Shown: positions 42,212-51,731 of the stretch, one piece after another
Layout: each line of letters begins with the position of its first letter
Numbering within the stretch: the stretch's first letter is position 1
Assembly: GCA_947167135.1 (NCBI GenBank)
Contig: CAMVGV010000013.1
Span: forward strand, 1 to 64,000
Length of the DNA: 64,000 nucleotides
Source of the DNA: an uncultured Lachnospiraceae bacterium
GTDB lineage: Bacteria > Bacillota > Clostridia > Lachnospirales > Lachnospiraceae
Reading direction: 5' to 3'
The notes under the pieces: generated by a model
The model's database searches: none
What the model saw: only the letters and a program-made list of their open reading frames with translations
What the model was told of the DNA's origin: nothing
Program-made: the position numbers and the translations under genes

Positions 42212-43165
42212 TTATGAACAGATATCCAACATGCTGTTTTTATAAAGATATATGTTATCAGACAGGAAATCCTCGGCTTCCACAGAGGACTCGTTGACGC
42301 TTTTTACAAGCTCGGAAAGTTCATTCCTCCCTATTTCCCCGTAATCCGGGACAATGATGAATTCGTGCACCGATGAGGGAAGCAGGAAAAAATCGGTATC
42401 AAGAGTATCGCGTATGTCATTCAGAAGCCCCGGATACAGAATTATCGAATCACCGTAATATCTGTCTCTGTTTGTGATGACATACATTTTCATCCTTCCC
42501 TCTCCTATAATATACTCTCCGGAGTCAGTGTAATCTCCCATATCAACCAGCTCCCTTATCATCTCTCCGAGCTCCTTTATTACCGGCATTTTTATCCTCG
42601 GCGTATTCTTTACCGCGAGGATATAGAGATCCTCCTCATTAACTCCCCACTTTTCCATCAGGTCGTTTCTCACGGTCACATTTCCCGCGGTGTCAAAAAC
42701 ATCGTCAATATAAACGGTGTAGATAACCGCCAGATCAAGGAACCTCCTGTGGGGGATATCCTTTAGCAGCACCTCGTTCTTTTCCGCGTTGATAAGCCTG
42801 AATATAAGCTTGTCCTTAACTCTGTCGAATTCGGTCAGATAACACATATCCACGCCGTTCCCGGTCTTCTCCCTTGCGTAGACCCGGAGTATCTCATTCA
42901 CCGCCTCCTTTACGTTCATTTTTCCCTTCCTGTACTCGTCAAAGAGGGTCTCCAGATAGATCGTGGGAAAGACCGTTTCTCCCGGACCGGTGATCGAAAT
43001 ACCTGACATCCCTACGCCGTTATTCTTGACCACATCTCTTTTTTCAACAACGAATTCATTGCCGCAGATCTCCAGAATATCCTGTATGACCTCCTCCCTG
43101 AAGCCCTCAAAATCCATAACAAAATACTCCGGGCTCCTTTCCTTAAACATAAGCTGCATATCCAT
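42212..43165 (-). CDS. DUF5688-family protein
   Basis: 317 residues from ATG 43165, set by gaaaggagaagaat; a longer in-frame extension has no ribosome site and odd composition. VKNNGVGMSGISITGPGETV, FPTIYLETLFDEYRKG, YVITNRDRYYGDSIILYPGL and FFLLPSSVHEFIIVPDYGEI match the DUF5688 pattern that is abundant, often in many copies, in Lachnospiraceae. Function unknown. No membrane segment. Between its stop and tRNA-Arg lies a hairpin (cggacag/ctgtccg, 42136-42168). Confidence 0.85.
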   Translation of the reverse strand: MDMQLMFKERSPEYFVMDFEGFREEVIQDILEICGNEFVVEKRDVVKNNGVGMSGISITGPGETVFPTIYLETLFDEYRKGKMNVKEAVNEILRVYAREKTGNGVDMCYLTEFDRVKDKLIFRLINAEKNEVLLKDIPHRRFLDLAVIYTVYIDDVFDTAGNVTVRNDLMEKWGVNEEDLYILAVKNTPRIKMPVIKELGEMIRELVDMGDYTDSGEYIIGEGRMKMYVITNRDRYYGDSIILYPGLLNDIRDTLDTDFFLLPSSVHEFIIVPDYGEIGRNELSELVKSVNESSVEAEDFLSDNIYLYKNSMLDICS

Positions 43166-43419
43166 ATTCTTCTCCTTTCCCGGCCTCTGCCGAATATCTA
43201 TTTTTAATAATGGATACCTGAATGAAACAATATGGCGGAAAACGCCAAAGGATCTGCCAGCGGGCAGAAAAGAAATTATTACCTGACTATTCAGATGTTC
43301 AATACGGTGAAAAAATGAAATACTCCCGGATATCCGCCATGCGGGCACGAGAATACCCGCATAACGGAAAAAATCACAGTTCCTTAGAAGCGAATAAGAA
43401 AGTATAAAGTCTCAAAGAC

Positions 43420-43977
43420 TCAGGCTCTTGATGAATACTCTCCGGTTCTTGTATCTATCTTTATCCTGTCACCCTGATTTACAAAAAGAGGAACCATAAC
43501 CTGAGCCCCGGTCTCTACAATGGCGGGCTTTGTGGCACCGGTAGCGGTGTCTCCCTTGAAGCCGGGCTCTGTCTCGGTAATCTCAAGCTCTACGGAAATC
43601 GGAGGCTCGATCGCAAATACAGATCCGTTATAGGAATTAACCTTGCAAACCTCGTTTTCCTTGACAAACTTCATCGCATCCCCTGCGATATCCTTACCTA
43701 TGGAAATCTGCTCGTATGATTCGGGATCCATAAAGTTATAAAGATCTCCGTCAGCGTACAGATACTGCATATCCTTTCTGTCAATACGCGCTGTGGGGAA
43801 TTTCTCCGTAGGCCGGAAGGTCTTTTCCACAACTCCGCCGTTGATTATGTCTTTTATCTTTGTCCTGACAAAAGCCGCACCCTTGCCGGGCTTAACATGC
43901 TGGAATTCAATTATCTGATATACGGTTCCCTCGATCTCAAGTGTAAGGCCGTTTCTGAAATCACCTGCTGATACCAT
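43420..43977 (-). CDS. efp: Elongation factor P
   Basis: 185 residues, three OB-like barrels: [20 protein letters not shown] at the start, the loop [14 protein letters not shown] with Lys32 at the tip, and the C-terminal [17 protein letters not shown]. It rescues ribosomes at polyproline stretches. No modification genes (epmA, ymfI-like) are seen nearby. It has its own promoter and a caggaggt site, at the end of the aro genes. Confidence 0.97.
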   Translation of the reverse strand: MVSAGDFRNGLTLEIEGTVYQIIEFQHVKPGKGAAFVRTKIKDIINGGVVEKTFRPTEKFPTARIDRKDMQYLYADGDLYNFMDPESYEQISIGKDIAGDAMKFVKENEVCKVNSYNGSVFAIEPPISVELEITETEPGFKGDTATGATKPAIVETGAQVMVPLFVNQGDRIKIDTRTGEYSSRA

Positions 43978-44032
43978 TAAAAACCTCCTGAATAAACTCT
44001 CTTAAACATCCGCTTTCAATAAAGCAGAAAAT

Positions 44033-44061
44033 ATTGTACCCCAAAGATAAAAATAATTCAA
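44033..44061 (-). promoter_or_regulatory. efp promoter
   Basis: TTGAAT, 17-bp spacer, TACAAT on the minus strand, about 56 bases before the start. Confidence 0.7.
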
Positions 44062-44083
44062 GGATTTTCAGGCACATTTATCC

Positions 44084-44518
44084 TTATTGGTAGCCGATAA
44101 TGAAGTCCACGGCATGGATATAGCCCTTCAGACCCTCTCCTATCACGGTTTTGTCGCATACCGGGGATACCACCGATATCCTGCGGAACTCCTCCCTGGC
44201 GCTGATATCCGAAATATGGACCTCAACCTTCGGTATGGTATGATAGGAATCCAGGGCATCCCTTATCGCATAGCTGTAATGGGTATAAGCCCCGGGATTT
44301 ATCACTATCCCGTCTGTTCCGTCAGAATAGGCCTCCTGTATCCTGTCTATGATGGCGCCTTCATGGTTTGACTGGAAGCACTCTACGGAAATACCCATTT
44401 TACCGGCATACTCATGAAGCATCATCACAAGTCCTTCATAGCTTTCGCTGCCGTAGATCTTCCTATCCCTTATACCGAGAAAATTTAAGTTGGGTCCGTT
44501 TATAACCAATATCTTCAA
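44084..44518 (-). CDS. aroQ: 3-dehydroquinate dehydratase, type II
   Basis: 144 residues. VINGPNLNFLGIRD at the N-terminus, the flexible loop with catalytic Arg/Tyr, ESYEGLVMMLHEYA, FQSNHEGAIIDRIQEA and INPGAYTHYSYAIRDAL are diagnostic. It catalyses step 3 of the shikimate pathway. It overlaps aroK by 4 bp. The last residues HAVDFIIGYQ are usual. Confidence 0.96.
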   Translation of the reverse strand: MKILVINGPNLNFLGIRDRKIYGSESYEGLVMMLHEYAGKMGISVECFQSNHEGAIIDRIQEAYSDGTDGIVINPGAYTHYSYAIRDALDSYHTIPKVEVHISDISAREEFRRISVVSPVCDKTVIGEGLKGYIHAVDFIIGYQ

Positions 44519-45048
44519 TGGCCTTTTCTCCCTCTGTTGTATATCCTTTTAAGCTCGTTTACGACCTCATAGATTTCCTTACCGTCTATATCCACAACGT
44601 GATCCGCTGCATCAAGGTAGAGTTCCTCCCTTTTATCCATCAGTGAATCCACCTTTTCATCGACGTTTTCACCCTTTAATAAGGGACGCTTTGCCGACCT
44701 TTCCCGAAGCCTTTCCTTCAAGAGCTCACGGGACGCCCTTATATATACCACCGTTCCGCATTCCCTTAAAAGCCTCCGGTTTTCTTCCCTTACCGGCATC
44801 CCGCCGCCAAGGGAGACCACGCCGTCCTTACAGATGTCCGATCTGCTTAATTTCCTTAGGTAGGAGGTTTCCAGATCCCGGAAATATTCCTCTCCGTGCT
44901 TTTCAAAAATTACGTTGATACTGCTTCCCTCCGCCTTTTCTATCTCCTTATCCGTATCCTCAAAAGAAAGCAGGAACTCCCTTGAAAGGATACGTCCGTA
45001 TGTACTCTTTCCACTTCCCATGAAGCCCTCCAGTATTATCCTTCCCAT
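44515..45048 (-). CDS. aroK: Shikimate kinase
   Basis: 177 residues. Walker A GFMGSGKST (8-16), FEDTDKEIEK (shikimate-binding Asp), VVSLGGGMPVR and the LID region RSAKRPLLKG. It phosphorylates shikimate, step 5 of the pathway. It shares one base with aroE upstream and overlaps aroQ by 4 bp. Confidence 0.95.
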   Translation of the reverse strand: MGRIILEGFMGSGKSTYGRILSREFLLSFEDTDKEIEKAEGSSINVIFEKHGEEYFRDLETSYLRKLSRSDICKDGVVSLGGGMPVREENRRLLRECGTVVYIRASRELLKERLRERSAKRPLLKGENVDEKVDSLMDKREELYLDAADHVVDIDGKEIYEVVNELKRIYNRGRKGH

Positions 45049-45899
45049 CAGCTTCCTTTGTATACCCTTTCCTTCAGCTTTTTCCGCACCAAATCTATGC
45101 TTTCCTCACTGACATCCTTAGCATGGAACAGCTTAAAGCTCTCAACTGCCTGAAACAGCAGCATATCGAGGCCGTTTACCGCCCTTCCCCCGTTCCTTTT
45201 AACCCGCTTCATAAAGGCCGTCTCGGAGGGATTATATATTATATCCACGGCGCGGTTTATCTTCTTAAAAAAGCTCTCATCTTCTATGGGTGCCCTTTCG
45301 TTGTCCGGATAAAGTCCCACGCTTGTGCATTGGACGCAGAAATACCCTTCACCCTCTATTTTTCCGTGATCACTTAGTGAAAGTATCTTATTCCTTTTAT
45401 CCGACCCGAATTTTTCCTCCGCCTTTTTCACCGAACGGTTCAGTATATAGACCCCTCCGGCTCCGAGCGAGTACAGAGCGTTAAGTACCGCGTTTGCGGC
45501 TCCCCCGGCTCCGATCATTATGACCTCTTCTCCCCGGATATCAAAGCCGCACTCCCTGAGCTCCCGTATAAACCCGGCTGCATCGGTATTGTAGCCCTTA
45601 TAACCCCCGCCGCTAAGGCAGAGGGTATTCACCGCACCGATCTCAGACGCATTCCGGTCTATATCACTTAGATACGCTATCACATCCTCCTTATGGGGAA
45701 CAGTTACATTAAAGCCCCTTATCCCCATAGCATATGCCCCCTTAAGTACAGTCCCGGTATCCCCGCGGTTTACCCTGAATGCGGTATACACGGAATTGAC
45801 CTTCTCATACTCAGCGAGACTGTTATGGATAAAGGGCGAAAGGGTATGCTCCACCGGATCTCCCAGAAGAGCGCATACCTCCGTGCCTGCGTCAATCAT
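45048..45899 (-). CDS. aroE: Shikimate dehydrogenase
   Basis: 283 residues. CALLGDPVEHTLSPFIHNSL, GFNVTVPHKEDVI (catalytic Lys), GYNTDAAGFIREL and the NADP-binding VIMIGAGGAANAV. It reduces 3-dehydroshikimate (step 4). ATGA overlap with the YqeG-like gene upstream. Confidence 0.95.
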   Translation of the reverse strand: MIDAGTEVCALLGDPVEHTLSPFIHNSLAEYEKVNSVYTAFRVNRGDTGTVLKGAYAMGIRGFNVTVPHKEDVIAYLSDIDRNASEIGAVNTLCLSGGGYKGYNTDAAGFIRELRECGFDIRGEEVIMIGAGGAANAVLNALYSLGAGGVYILNRSVKKAEEKFGSDKRNKILSLSDHGKIEGEGYFCVQCTSVGLYPDNERAPIEDESFFKKINRAVDIIYNPSETAFMKRVKRNGGRAVNGLDMLLFQAVESFKLFHAKDVSEESIDLVRKKLKERVYKGS

Positions 45900-46420
45900 C
45901 TCCCGTCCTTCCCTTTCCTGTTCCTGTCCTTAAAATAAAAGTAAAGAACTATGCTTTCAAAAAATCTCTTTATAACTATCTGTATCTCTTCCCTGTTATT
46001 GATCCTTTGAACGAGGATACTCCTGATCCCGCACCTTTTCGCGCCCCAGACATCGGTAAACAGCTGGTCTCCGATAAGAACCGTGGATGACGGCAGTGTC
46101 CGCATCCTTTTCATTGACTCAATGAAGCCGCTCTTTAAGGGCTTATTCCCCTTATAAATATAATCCGTATATTTTACGCTATCTGCAAAGCTCTTCACCC
46201 TCTTTTCCCTGTTATTTGACAGAAGAAGGCATCTGAAGCCCATATAATGCAGCCTCTTAAACAGCTCCTTTGCCCTACCGTCGGCGGGTGCACCATGGGG
46301 CACAAGAGTATTGTCAATGTCGAAAATGATCCCCCTTATTCCGGACTTCCGTAGGGAGTCATAATCCACATCATAGGCTGAACGGGCATATGTTTCCGGG
46401 TAAAATCTCTCTATAAACAC
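45896..46420 (-). CDS. YqeG-family HAD (class IIIA) phosphatase
   Basis: 174 residues. GIIFDIDNTLVPHGAP holds the HAD nucleophile Asp and acid (DIDNT), CLLLSNN is motif II, KPLKSGFIESM carries the motif III Lys, and IGDQLFTDVWGAKRC is motif IV. YqeG proteins are phosphatases of uncertain substrate, often found beside aroE in Firmicutes as here; some relatives act on phosphatidylglycerophosphate. Confidence 0.9.
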   Translation of the reverse strand: MFIERFYPETYARSAYDVDYDSLRKSGIRGIIFDIDNTLVPHGAPADGRAKELFKRLHYMGFRCLLLSNNREKRVKSFADSVKYTDYIYKGNKPLKSGFIESMKRMRTLPSSTVLIGDQLFTDVWGAKRCGIRSILVQRINNREEIQIVIKRFFESIVLYFYFKDRNRKGKDGR

Positions 46421-46444
46421 TTCAGTATCCGAAAAAAGGTGCCG

Positions 46445-46894
46445 CTACTGCAGCACCTTCTTTAATTCCTCCATAAATGAATTTATATCCTTAAATTCCC
46501 GGTACACGGAAGCAAAGCGCACATAGGCAACCGCCTCCAGATCCTTAAGCTTCTTCATCACCAGCTCCCCTATGACCGAGGAAGGTATCTCCCTGTCTCC
46601 TATATTGAAGATCTCGGTCTCAACCTCGTCCACCAGACTCGTTATCCGTTCCGCCGGGATCGGTCTCTTATGACAGGCGAGCAGCACTCCGTGTTCTATC
46701 TTTTCCCTGTCATAGGTTTCTCTGTTATTATCTTTCTTTATTACCATAAGGGGTATGGTCTCCACCTTTTCATAGGTGGTAAACCGCTTCCCGCACTCGT
46801 CACAGATACGTCGGCGCCTTATGGAATTGTTTTCATCGGCAGGCCTCGAATCAATGACCCTTGTGTTTTCATGAGAACAAAACGGACATTTCAT
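46445..46894 (-). CDS. nrdR: Transcriptional repressor NrdR
   Basis: 149 residues. Zinc ribbon CPFC (C3, C6) and CDEC (C31, C34), then an ATP-cone domain VIKKDNNRETYDREKIEHGV. NrdR senses ATP/dATP and represses ribonucleotide reductase genes through NrdR boxes. It follows ftsZ by nine bases, linking it to the division cluster transcript. Confidence 0.97.
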   Translation of the reverse strand: MKCPFCSHENTRVIDSRPADENNSIRRRRICDECGKRFTTYEKVETIPLMVIKKDNNRETYDREKIEHGVLLACHKRPIPAERITSLVDEVETEIFNIGDREIPSSVIGELVMKKLKDLEAVAYVRFASVYREFKDINSFMEELKKVLQ

Positions 46895-46903
46895 ATTCTA
46901 TTC

Positions 46904-48136
46904 CTACTTCTTCTTTGACCTGTTAAGGAAATCAGGCACGTCTATCGTCTTCCTTCCTCCCGGTCTCCTCAGGGATTCATAAGGCTGCTGCGGCTGCTGT
47001 GGCTGAACCGGCGCAACCGGAATACTGCCGGGAGTGGAAATATTGAGAGAACCCGTTCCGATAGGAGGCCGCGGAACCACCACCTGCGGTGTGGGGATCA
47101 GATTCTTCGTATCCTGCATAAATTCCGGATAGACCTTGTTTCCCTGACCCATTGTAAGAGGTGCCCTGCCCTGCTGCGGAACCGCAGTGCCGGGATCCTT
47201 CATCCCGGTAGCGATGACCGTAACCTGCATAAGGTCGCCCTTGGACTCATCTATATAAACACCGTAGATCACATTTACGTCTTCGCCTGTTATCTCCTGT
47301 ATATAATCTCCGACTATCTCGGAATCCTTCAATGTTACATGACCTGAAACATTTACTACAACATCCGTTGCACCCTTGATGGTTGTTTCGAGAAGCGGGC
47401 TCTCAACAGCCTGCTGAACGGCTTTCTTCGCCCTCTCCTCACCGTCTGCGGCACCGATGCCGATGTGTGCGACACCCTTATCCTTCATAGCTGTCTGAAG
47501 ATCCGCAAAGTCAAGGTTTATATCTCCGGCATGAACGATAAGATCCGTAATGCCCTGCACTGCCTGCTGAAGAACCTCATCGGCCTTTTTCATCCCCTCC
47601 TTGAAGTCCATCTCATCATTATTGGGAAGGCTTCTCAGCTTCTCATTGGGGATCACTATCATGGTATCAACACCCTCTGACATCCGCTCGATACCGTTCA
47701 AGGCGTTCTCCATCCTCTTCTTTCCCTCGAACTTGAACGGCTTTGTGACCACCGCTATGGTAAGGATACCCATATCCTTGGCGATCTTCGCAATGACCGG
47801 AGCCGCACCGGTACCGGTTCCTCCGCCCATACCGCAGGTGACGAAGACCATATCCACTTCCTTCAGTGCGTCTGCTATCTCGTCCTGGGAATCCTCGGCT
47901 GCCTTCTGCCCCTTTGCGGGATTTGCACCGGCACCGAGACCGTCCTTTCCTATCTGAAGTATTCTGGGCGACTTGCTGAGCTGAAGAGCCTGGGAATCCG
48001 TATTGACGGCAAGAAAATCAACGCCACCGATCTTTTCGTCGATCATCCTGTTCACGGCGTTGTTACCTGCTCCTCCTACCCCTATAACAAGCATACGGCA
48101 AGCGCTTGTCTGATCATTATTCTTTATTTCAAGCAC
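46904..48136 (-). CDS. ftsZ: Cell division protein FtsZ
   Basis: 410 residues from GTG 48136, set by ttaaggaggaagcagttc; upstream in-frame Met has no site. [17 protein letters not shown], the tubulin signature [10 protein letters not shown] (104-113), FAVVTKPF-type T5 region and the T7 loop region are present. A Pro/Gln-rich linker (about 330-395) leads to the C-terminal peptide [12 protein letters not shown] that docks to SepF/FtsA-type anchors. ftsA is not adjacent. It has its own promoter in the gap behind ftsQ. Confidence 0.97.
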   Translation of the reverse strand: MLEIKNNDQTSACRMLVIGVGGAGNNAVNRMIDEKIGGVDFLAVNTDSQALQLSKSPRILQIGKDGLGAGANPAKGQKAAEDSQDEIADALKEVDMVFVTCGMGGGTGTGAAPVIAKIAKDMGILTIAVVTKPFKFEGKKRMENALNGIERMSEGVDTMIVIPNEKLRSLPNNDEMDFKEGMKKADEVLQQAVQGITDLIVHAGDINLDFADLQTAMKDKGVAHIGIGAADGEERAKKAVQQAVESPLLETTIKGATDVVVNVSGHVTLKDSEIVGDYIQEITGEDVNVIYGVYIDESKGDLMQVTVIATGMKDPGTAVPQQGRAPLTMGQGNKVYPEFMQDTKNLIPTPQVVVPRPPIGTGSLNISTPGSIPVAPVQPQQPQQPYESLRRPGGRKTIDVPDFLNRSKKK

Positions 48137-48176
48137 GAACTGCTTCCTCCTTAATCTCCCAAAAAAGTCTGTTACT

Positions 48177-48205
48177 ATAATATATTCAATTCGGTCATAA
48201 ATCAA
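48177..48205 (-). promoter_or_regulatory. ftsZ promoter
   Basis: TTGATT, 17-bp spacer, TATTAT on the minus strand, about 40 bases before the GTG; the gap after ftsQ is AT-rich. Confidence 0.7.
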
Positions 48206-48289
48206 TAACTAATTTACCCTAAAAAACCATTCTTTTAACTTTTAGTCAACATAAAATAATTACGTAAACTGCTTATCTTTTGGAGCGGA

Positions 48290-49021
48290 TCAGTCGGCTT
48301 CAAAGCTGACAAAAGCATCAGAGTCGTTTTCCGAATAGTTTTCCAGATGCAGCACTCCCTTTTTCCCGGAAAGCTCCGGTTCGATATTTTTTAGCCTCAT
48401 CATTTTCTCGTCAATATATGACATATCACCGATCAGCACCCTTACGTCTCCGAGGTACAGGGTGATGGAAGAATCCCCTGCAAAATAAATTCCGTCGGTT
48501 ACAATGCTGTATTTTGTCAAAAGCTGGGTCAGAGACAGTATTTCGTTGAAAATCGCAGGATCATCCACCGGAAGCGGCTTCCCGACTATACAGTGGTCGA
48601 ATTTGAGACCCGTGACATGCGGCAGCCCCTCTATTTCCCCGTCGGAGCTTTCGACAACTATGCCCTCACGGTCAAAATACATATATTTCCCCAGAAAATC
48701 CACATAGCCCGCCACAGCCTTTTCATACACCTCAATGGTAATGGTCGTGAGATCGTCGAATTTTACATCCATCCTTTCGATAAAGGGAATGTCCTTTATG
48801 GGCTTATTCCTGTATTTGAACCTTAAGAAAAGAGCATTCCTGCCGATAATGCTGTCTGAAAGCACCATTGATCTGATCTCATCGTCCGTGTAATGGGAAT
48901 TTCCGGTCACATGCACCGTAGACACCTTGTATTCCTGCAAAAAATAATAAAAGCCCCCAAAAAGGGCAGCTGCCACCGCCAGCACTATGATAAGCACAGT
49001 AAGGACTTTTGCGTTCTTCAA
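48290..49021 (-). CDS. ftsQ: Cell division protein FtsQ/DivIB
   Basis: 243 residues: one N-terminal membrane helix (about 7-26), a POTRA domain (VSTVHVTGNSHYTDDEIRSM ... GRNALFLRF), and the FtsQ beta domain (IERMDVKFDDLTTITIEVYE). It is part of the FtsQ-FtsL-FtsB complex that activates septal wall synthesis. It overlaps ftsW by 4 bp. Confidence 0.92.
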   Translation of the reverse strand: MKNAKVLTVLIIVLAVAAALFGGFYYFLQEYKVSTVHVTGNSHYTDDEIRSMVLSDSIIGRNALFLRFKYRNKPIKDIPFIERMDVKFDDLTTITIEVYEKAVAGYVDFLGKYMYFDREGIVVESSDGEIEGLPHVTGLKFDHCIVGKPLPVDDPAIFNEILSLTQLLTKYSIVTDGIYFAGDSSITLYLGDVRVLIGDMSYIDEKMMRLKNIEPELSGKKGVLHLENYSENDSDAFVSFEAD

Positions 49022-50151
49022 ACCTCTATACTCCTGGAAACGCTCAATACAAGGCCTATTTCAAACAAAAGGAACAAAACCGAGGTTCCTCCGTATGAAA
49101 TAAAGGGAAGGGTTATACCCGTATTGGGAATGGTATTTGTGACCACGGCAATATTAAGTATGACCTGTATGGCAATATGGGCCATGACACCGGTCACTAT
49201 AAATGCCCCGTACCTGTCCGGAGCGTTATTTGCTATCACCACGAATCTCCATATAAGGATGATAAACATAAACATTACAGCCACTGCGCCGAAGAGCCCG
49301 AGCTCCTCACAGATTATGGAGAAGATCATGTCATTCTGTGCCTCAGGAACAAAGCCCAGCTTCTGGGTACTCTGTCCGAGTCCTTTTCCGAAGATTCCTC
49401 CGGCGCCTATGGAATAAAGAGCCTGCAGGGTCTGGTATCCCGTGCCCGAGGCATAGGCCTCCGGCTGAAGCCAGGCCCTGATCCTTGCCATACGGTAGCT
49501 CATTTCCTCCGGGATGATCCCATGCATTACTAGATAGACCACAAGCACCGCTGCTCCCGTGATCAGTATCCCGATAATTAGAAATGGCAGTATCCTCGGG
49601 GAACACACAAACATCATTACCGCTGCGATACCGAAAATAATAATGGCAGAGCTCAGATTACTCGTGATAAACAGAACCATTGCCGCAGGCACCCCTGCAG
49701 CAATGAGACAGATAAGAAGCCCCGTACCCGTGGAAGTCAGCTTCTGTCCGTACTTACAAAGATATGCGGCAAAGAGCAGTATCACCCCCACCTTTGCAGC
49801 CTCCGCAGGCTGCACCGACACACCGATGTCCAGCCACCTTCTGGCACCGTTCTTTGTGACTCCGAGAGGTGTCATTACCAGAAACACCAGAAACAGCGAG
49901 AAAAGATAAATAAGAAGTGCCGGAGCGCGCCATAAATGGTAATCGATCCTGGATATCACTATCAGCACCACAAAGCCGAGAGCAGTGGCTCTCGCCTGGT
50001 TTTTCAGATAAAAGGAAGAATCATTGAATTTCAGGCTGGCTTCGTAGGAGCTCGCCGAATAGACCATGATAAGCCCGAAAAGGAGCAGAAAAATCACGGC
50101 AAAAAGGAGACTGAAATCCGTATACCTCCTTGTCTTTTTCTCGTGTCTCAT
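49018..50151 (-). CDS. ftsW: SEDS-family glycosyltransferase FtsW/SpoVE
   Basis: 377 residues with about ten membrane helices. LGVTKNGARRWLDIGVSVQP (catalytic region with the conserved Asp), RMARIRAWLQPEA, QSTQKLGFVPEAQNDMIFSI and PFISYGGTSVLFLL are SEDS signatures. It polymerises lipid II with the class B PBP encoded upstream. It overlaps murD by 4 bp. Confidence 0.94.
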   Translation of the reverse strand: MRHEKKTRRYTDFSLLFAVIFLLLFGLIMVYSASSYEASLKFNDSSFYLKNQARATALGFVVLIVISRIDYHLWRAPALLIYLFSLFLVFLVMTPLGVTKNGARRWLDIGVSVQPAEAAKVGVILLFAAYLCKYGQKLTSTGTGLLICLIAAGVPAAMVLFITSNLSSAIIIFGIAAVMMFVCSPRILPFLIIGILITGAAVLVVYLVMHGIIPEEMSYRMARIRAWLQPEAYASGTGYQTLQALYSIGAGGIFGKGLGQSTQKLGFVPEAQNDMIFSIICEELGLFGAVAVMFMFIILIWRFVVIANNAPDRYGAFIVTGVMAHIAIQVILNIAVVTNTIPNTGITLPFISYGGTSVLFLLFEIGLVLSVSRSIEV

Positions 50152-51521
50152 AGTGAAGAAACGTACTCCTTAAAGAGTCTTCCTCTCTCCTCGTAGTTTT
50201 TGAACATATCCCAGCTGGCACAGGCAGGGGATAAAAGCACTGCGTCGCCGTCCCTTGCATTATCATATGCGATATTAACCGCATCACAAAGATCATCTGC
50301 CATAATAACTGCACCGAAGCCGTGGCGGAGGGCGCATTCCTTTATGGCCTCTGCCGTCTCTCCGATGAGGATGAGAAGCTTTACCTTCCCGTCAAAGGCT
50401 TCGATGAATTCATCATATGAGCTCTTCTTATCGTATCCGCCGCCTATCAGAACCGTAGGCTTTATCATAGCTTCAACAGCCTTTATGGCGGCATCCGGAT
50501 TCGTACCCTTGGAATCATTATAATAGTCAACCCCGTTAAGGGTTCTTACATACTCTATCCTGTGCTCAACAGCCTTGAAATTCCTGACTGTATCCCTTAT
50601 AACGTCATCCGGAACCCCGAACCTCATTGCCATGGCGACAGCTGCCATGACATTCTCAAGGTTATGCCTCCCAAGGAGCTGAATATCGTCAATGTCCACT
50701 ATCCTGCTTCCGTTATAACAGATCGTCCCGTCCAGAATATGGACAAAATCCCTTTTCTCAATTACGGGAACGCCCTGACCTGTAAAAAACACCACATCGG
50801 CACTCTGCTCCTCTGCCATTGCCCGGGTAACGGGATCATCGTAATTTAAAACCAGAGTATCATCCTTATCCTGGTTTTCACTTATCCTTTTCTTCACGGC
50901 TGCATAGTTCTCCATGCTGTGATGACGGTTTAAATGATCCGGTGTCACGTTCAGCACCGCGGATATGCGCGGCTTAAAAGCGTGAATGGTCTCCAGCTGG
51001 AAGGAGCTTATCTCCGCAACCGTGATGGTTGTATCCGTGGTTTCGTCAGCGTGCAGGGTATAGGGATCACCGATATTTCCGACGACCAGCACATTTCTGT
51101 CGGTTCCGTCGGAATAAGCCTTCATGATCTCTCCAAGCAGTGTGGTGGTTGTGGTCTTTCCGTTCGTCCCGGTAATTGCGAGAAGATCTCCCCTTGAAAG
51201 CTCAAAGCCGAGCTCTATCTCTCCGGTGACATAGACCCCTCGCTTTGAAAGCTCCTTAACCAGAGGATTATCAAGCGGCACGCCGGGACTTAAAACAAGG
51301 ATATCCGTTTCCTTCTTTTCTTCCTCAGCCAGGGTTCCTAAGACGATATTCAGCTTTTCAGCATTATCAAAGCCTGCTCTAAGCGCCTCACTATCTATTT
51401 TCCCGTTTTCGTCAAAAAGAGTGACCCGGGCACCGTTTTTCAGAAGCAGTCCTGCCGCCGCCCTTCCGCTTACCCCGGTTCCGAAAACCAGACAGTTTTT
51501 ATCCCTGTATCTGTTACTCAT
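50148..51521 (-). CDS. murD: UDP-N-acetylmuramoylalanine-D-glutamate ligase
   Basis: 457 residues. FGTGVSGRAAAGLL, the Mur ligase P-loop ITGTNGKTTTTTLLGEI (about 117-133), ISSFQLETI, LNVTPDHLNRH and YNDSKGTNPDA. It adds D-Glu to UDP-MurNAc-L-Ala. Upstream, between it and mraY, lie 210 bp of repeats rather than the usual tight junction. Confidence 0.96.
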   Translation of the reverse strand: MSNRYRDKNCLVFGTGVSGRAAAGLLLKNGARVTLFDENGKIDSEALRAGFDNAEKLNIVLGTLAEEEKKETDILVLSPGVPLDNPLVKELSKRGVYVTGEIELGFELSRGDLLAITGTNGKTTTTTLLGEIMKAYSDGTDRNVLVVGNIGDPYTLHADETTDTTITVAEISSFQLETIHAFKPRISAVLNVTPDHLNRHHSMENYAAVKKRISENQDKDDTLVLNYDDPVTRAMAEEQSADVVFFTGQGVPVIEKRDFVHILDGTICYNGSRIVDIDDIQLLGRHNLENVMAAVAMAMRFGVPDDVIRDTVRNFKAVEHRIEYVRTLNGVDYYNDSKGTNPDAAIKAVEAMIKPTVLIGGGYDKKSSYDEFIEAFDGKVKLLILIGETAEAIKECALRHGFGAVIMADDLCDAVNIAYDNARDGDAVLLSPACASWDMFKNYEERGRLFKEYVSSL

Positions 51522-51539
51522 TTTATGTATTCCTTTCTG

Positions 51540-51722
51540 AATGACTCCCCTATGTCATCCCGAGCGTATGCGAGGGATCTTCTATTCCCCGAACCGAAGA
51601 TTCTTCGGGCTCCGCCCTCAGAATGACAATTGCTCCGCCATCTGAATGACATTTGCTCCGCCCTCTGGATGACATTTGCTCCGCCCTCTGAATGACATTT
51701 GCTCCGCCCTCTGAATGACATG
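51540..51722. repeat. Intergenic palindromic repeat with five 23-bp tandem units
   Basis: A core (gtcatcccgagcgtatgcg ... gcgaagattcttcgggctcc-type arms) followed by ctgaatgacatttgctccgc plus cct repeated with an exact 23-bp period (phase marks at 51624, 51647, 51670, 51693, 51716). It interrupts the mraY-murD junction. Confidence 0.9.
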
Positions 51723-51731
51723 CATAAATCA

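Noticed and set aside
48137-48205. Longer FtsZ N-terminus
   Set aside because: The extension overlaps the ftsZ promoter, lacks a ribosome site and is not FtsZ-like; GTG 48136 follows aaggagg.
51622-51720. Regular 23-bp repeats suggesting a CRISPR array
   Set aside because: The repeats are directly tandem with no spacers, and there are no cas genes; they are an expanded arm of an intergenic repeat.
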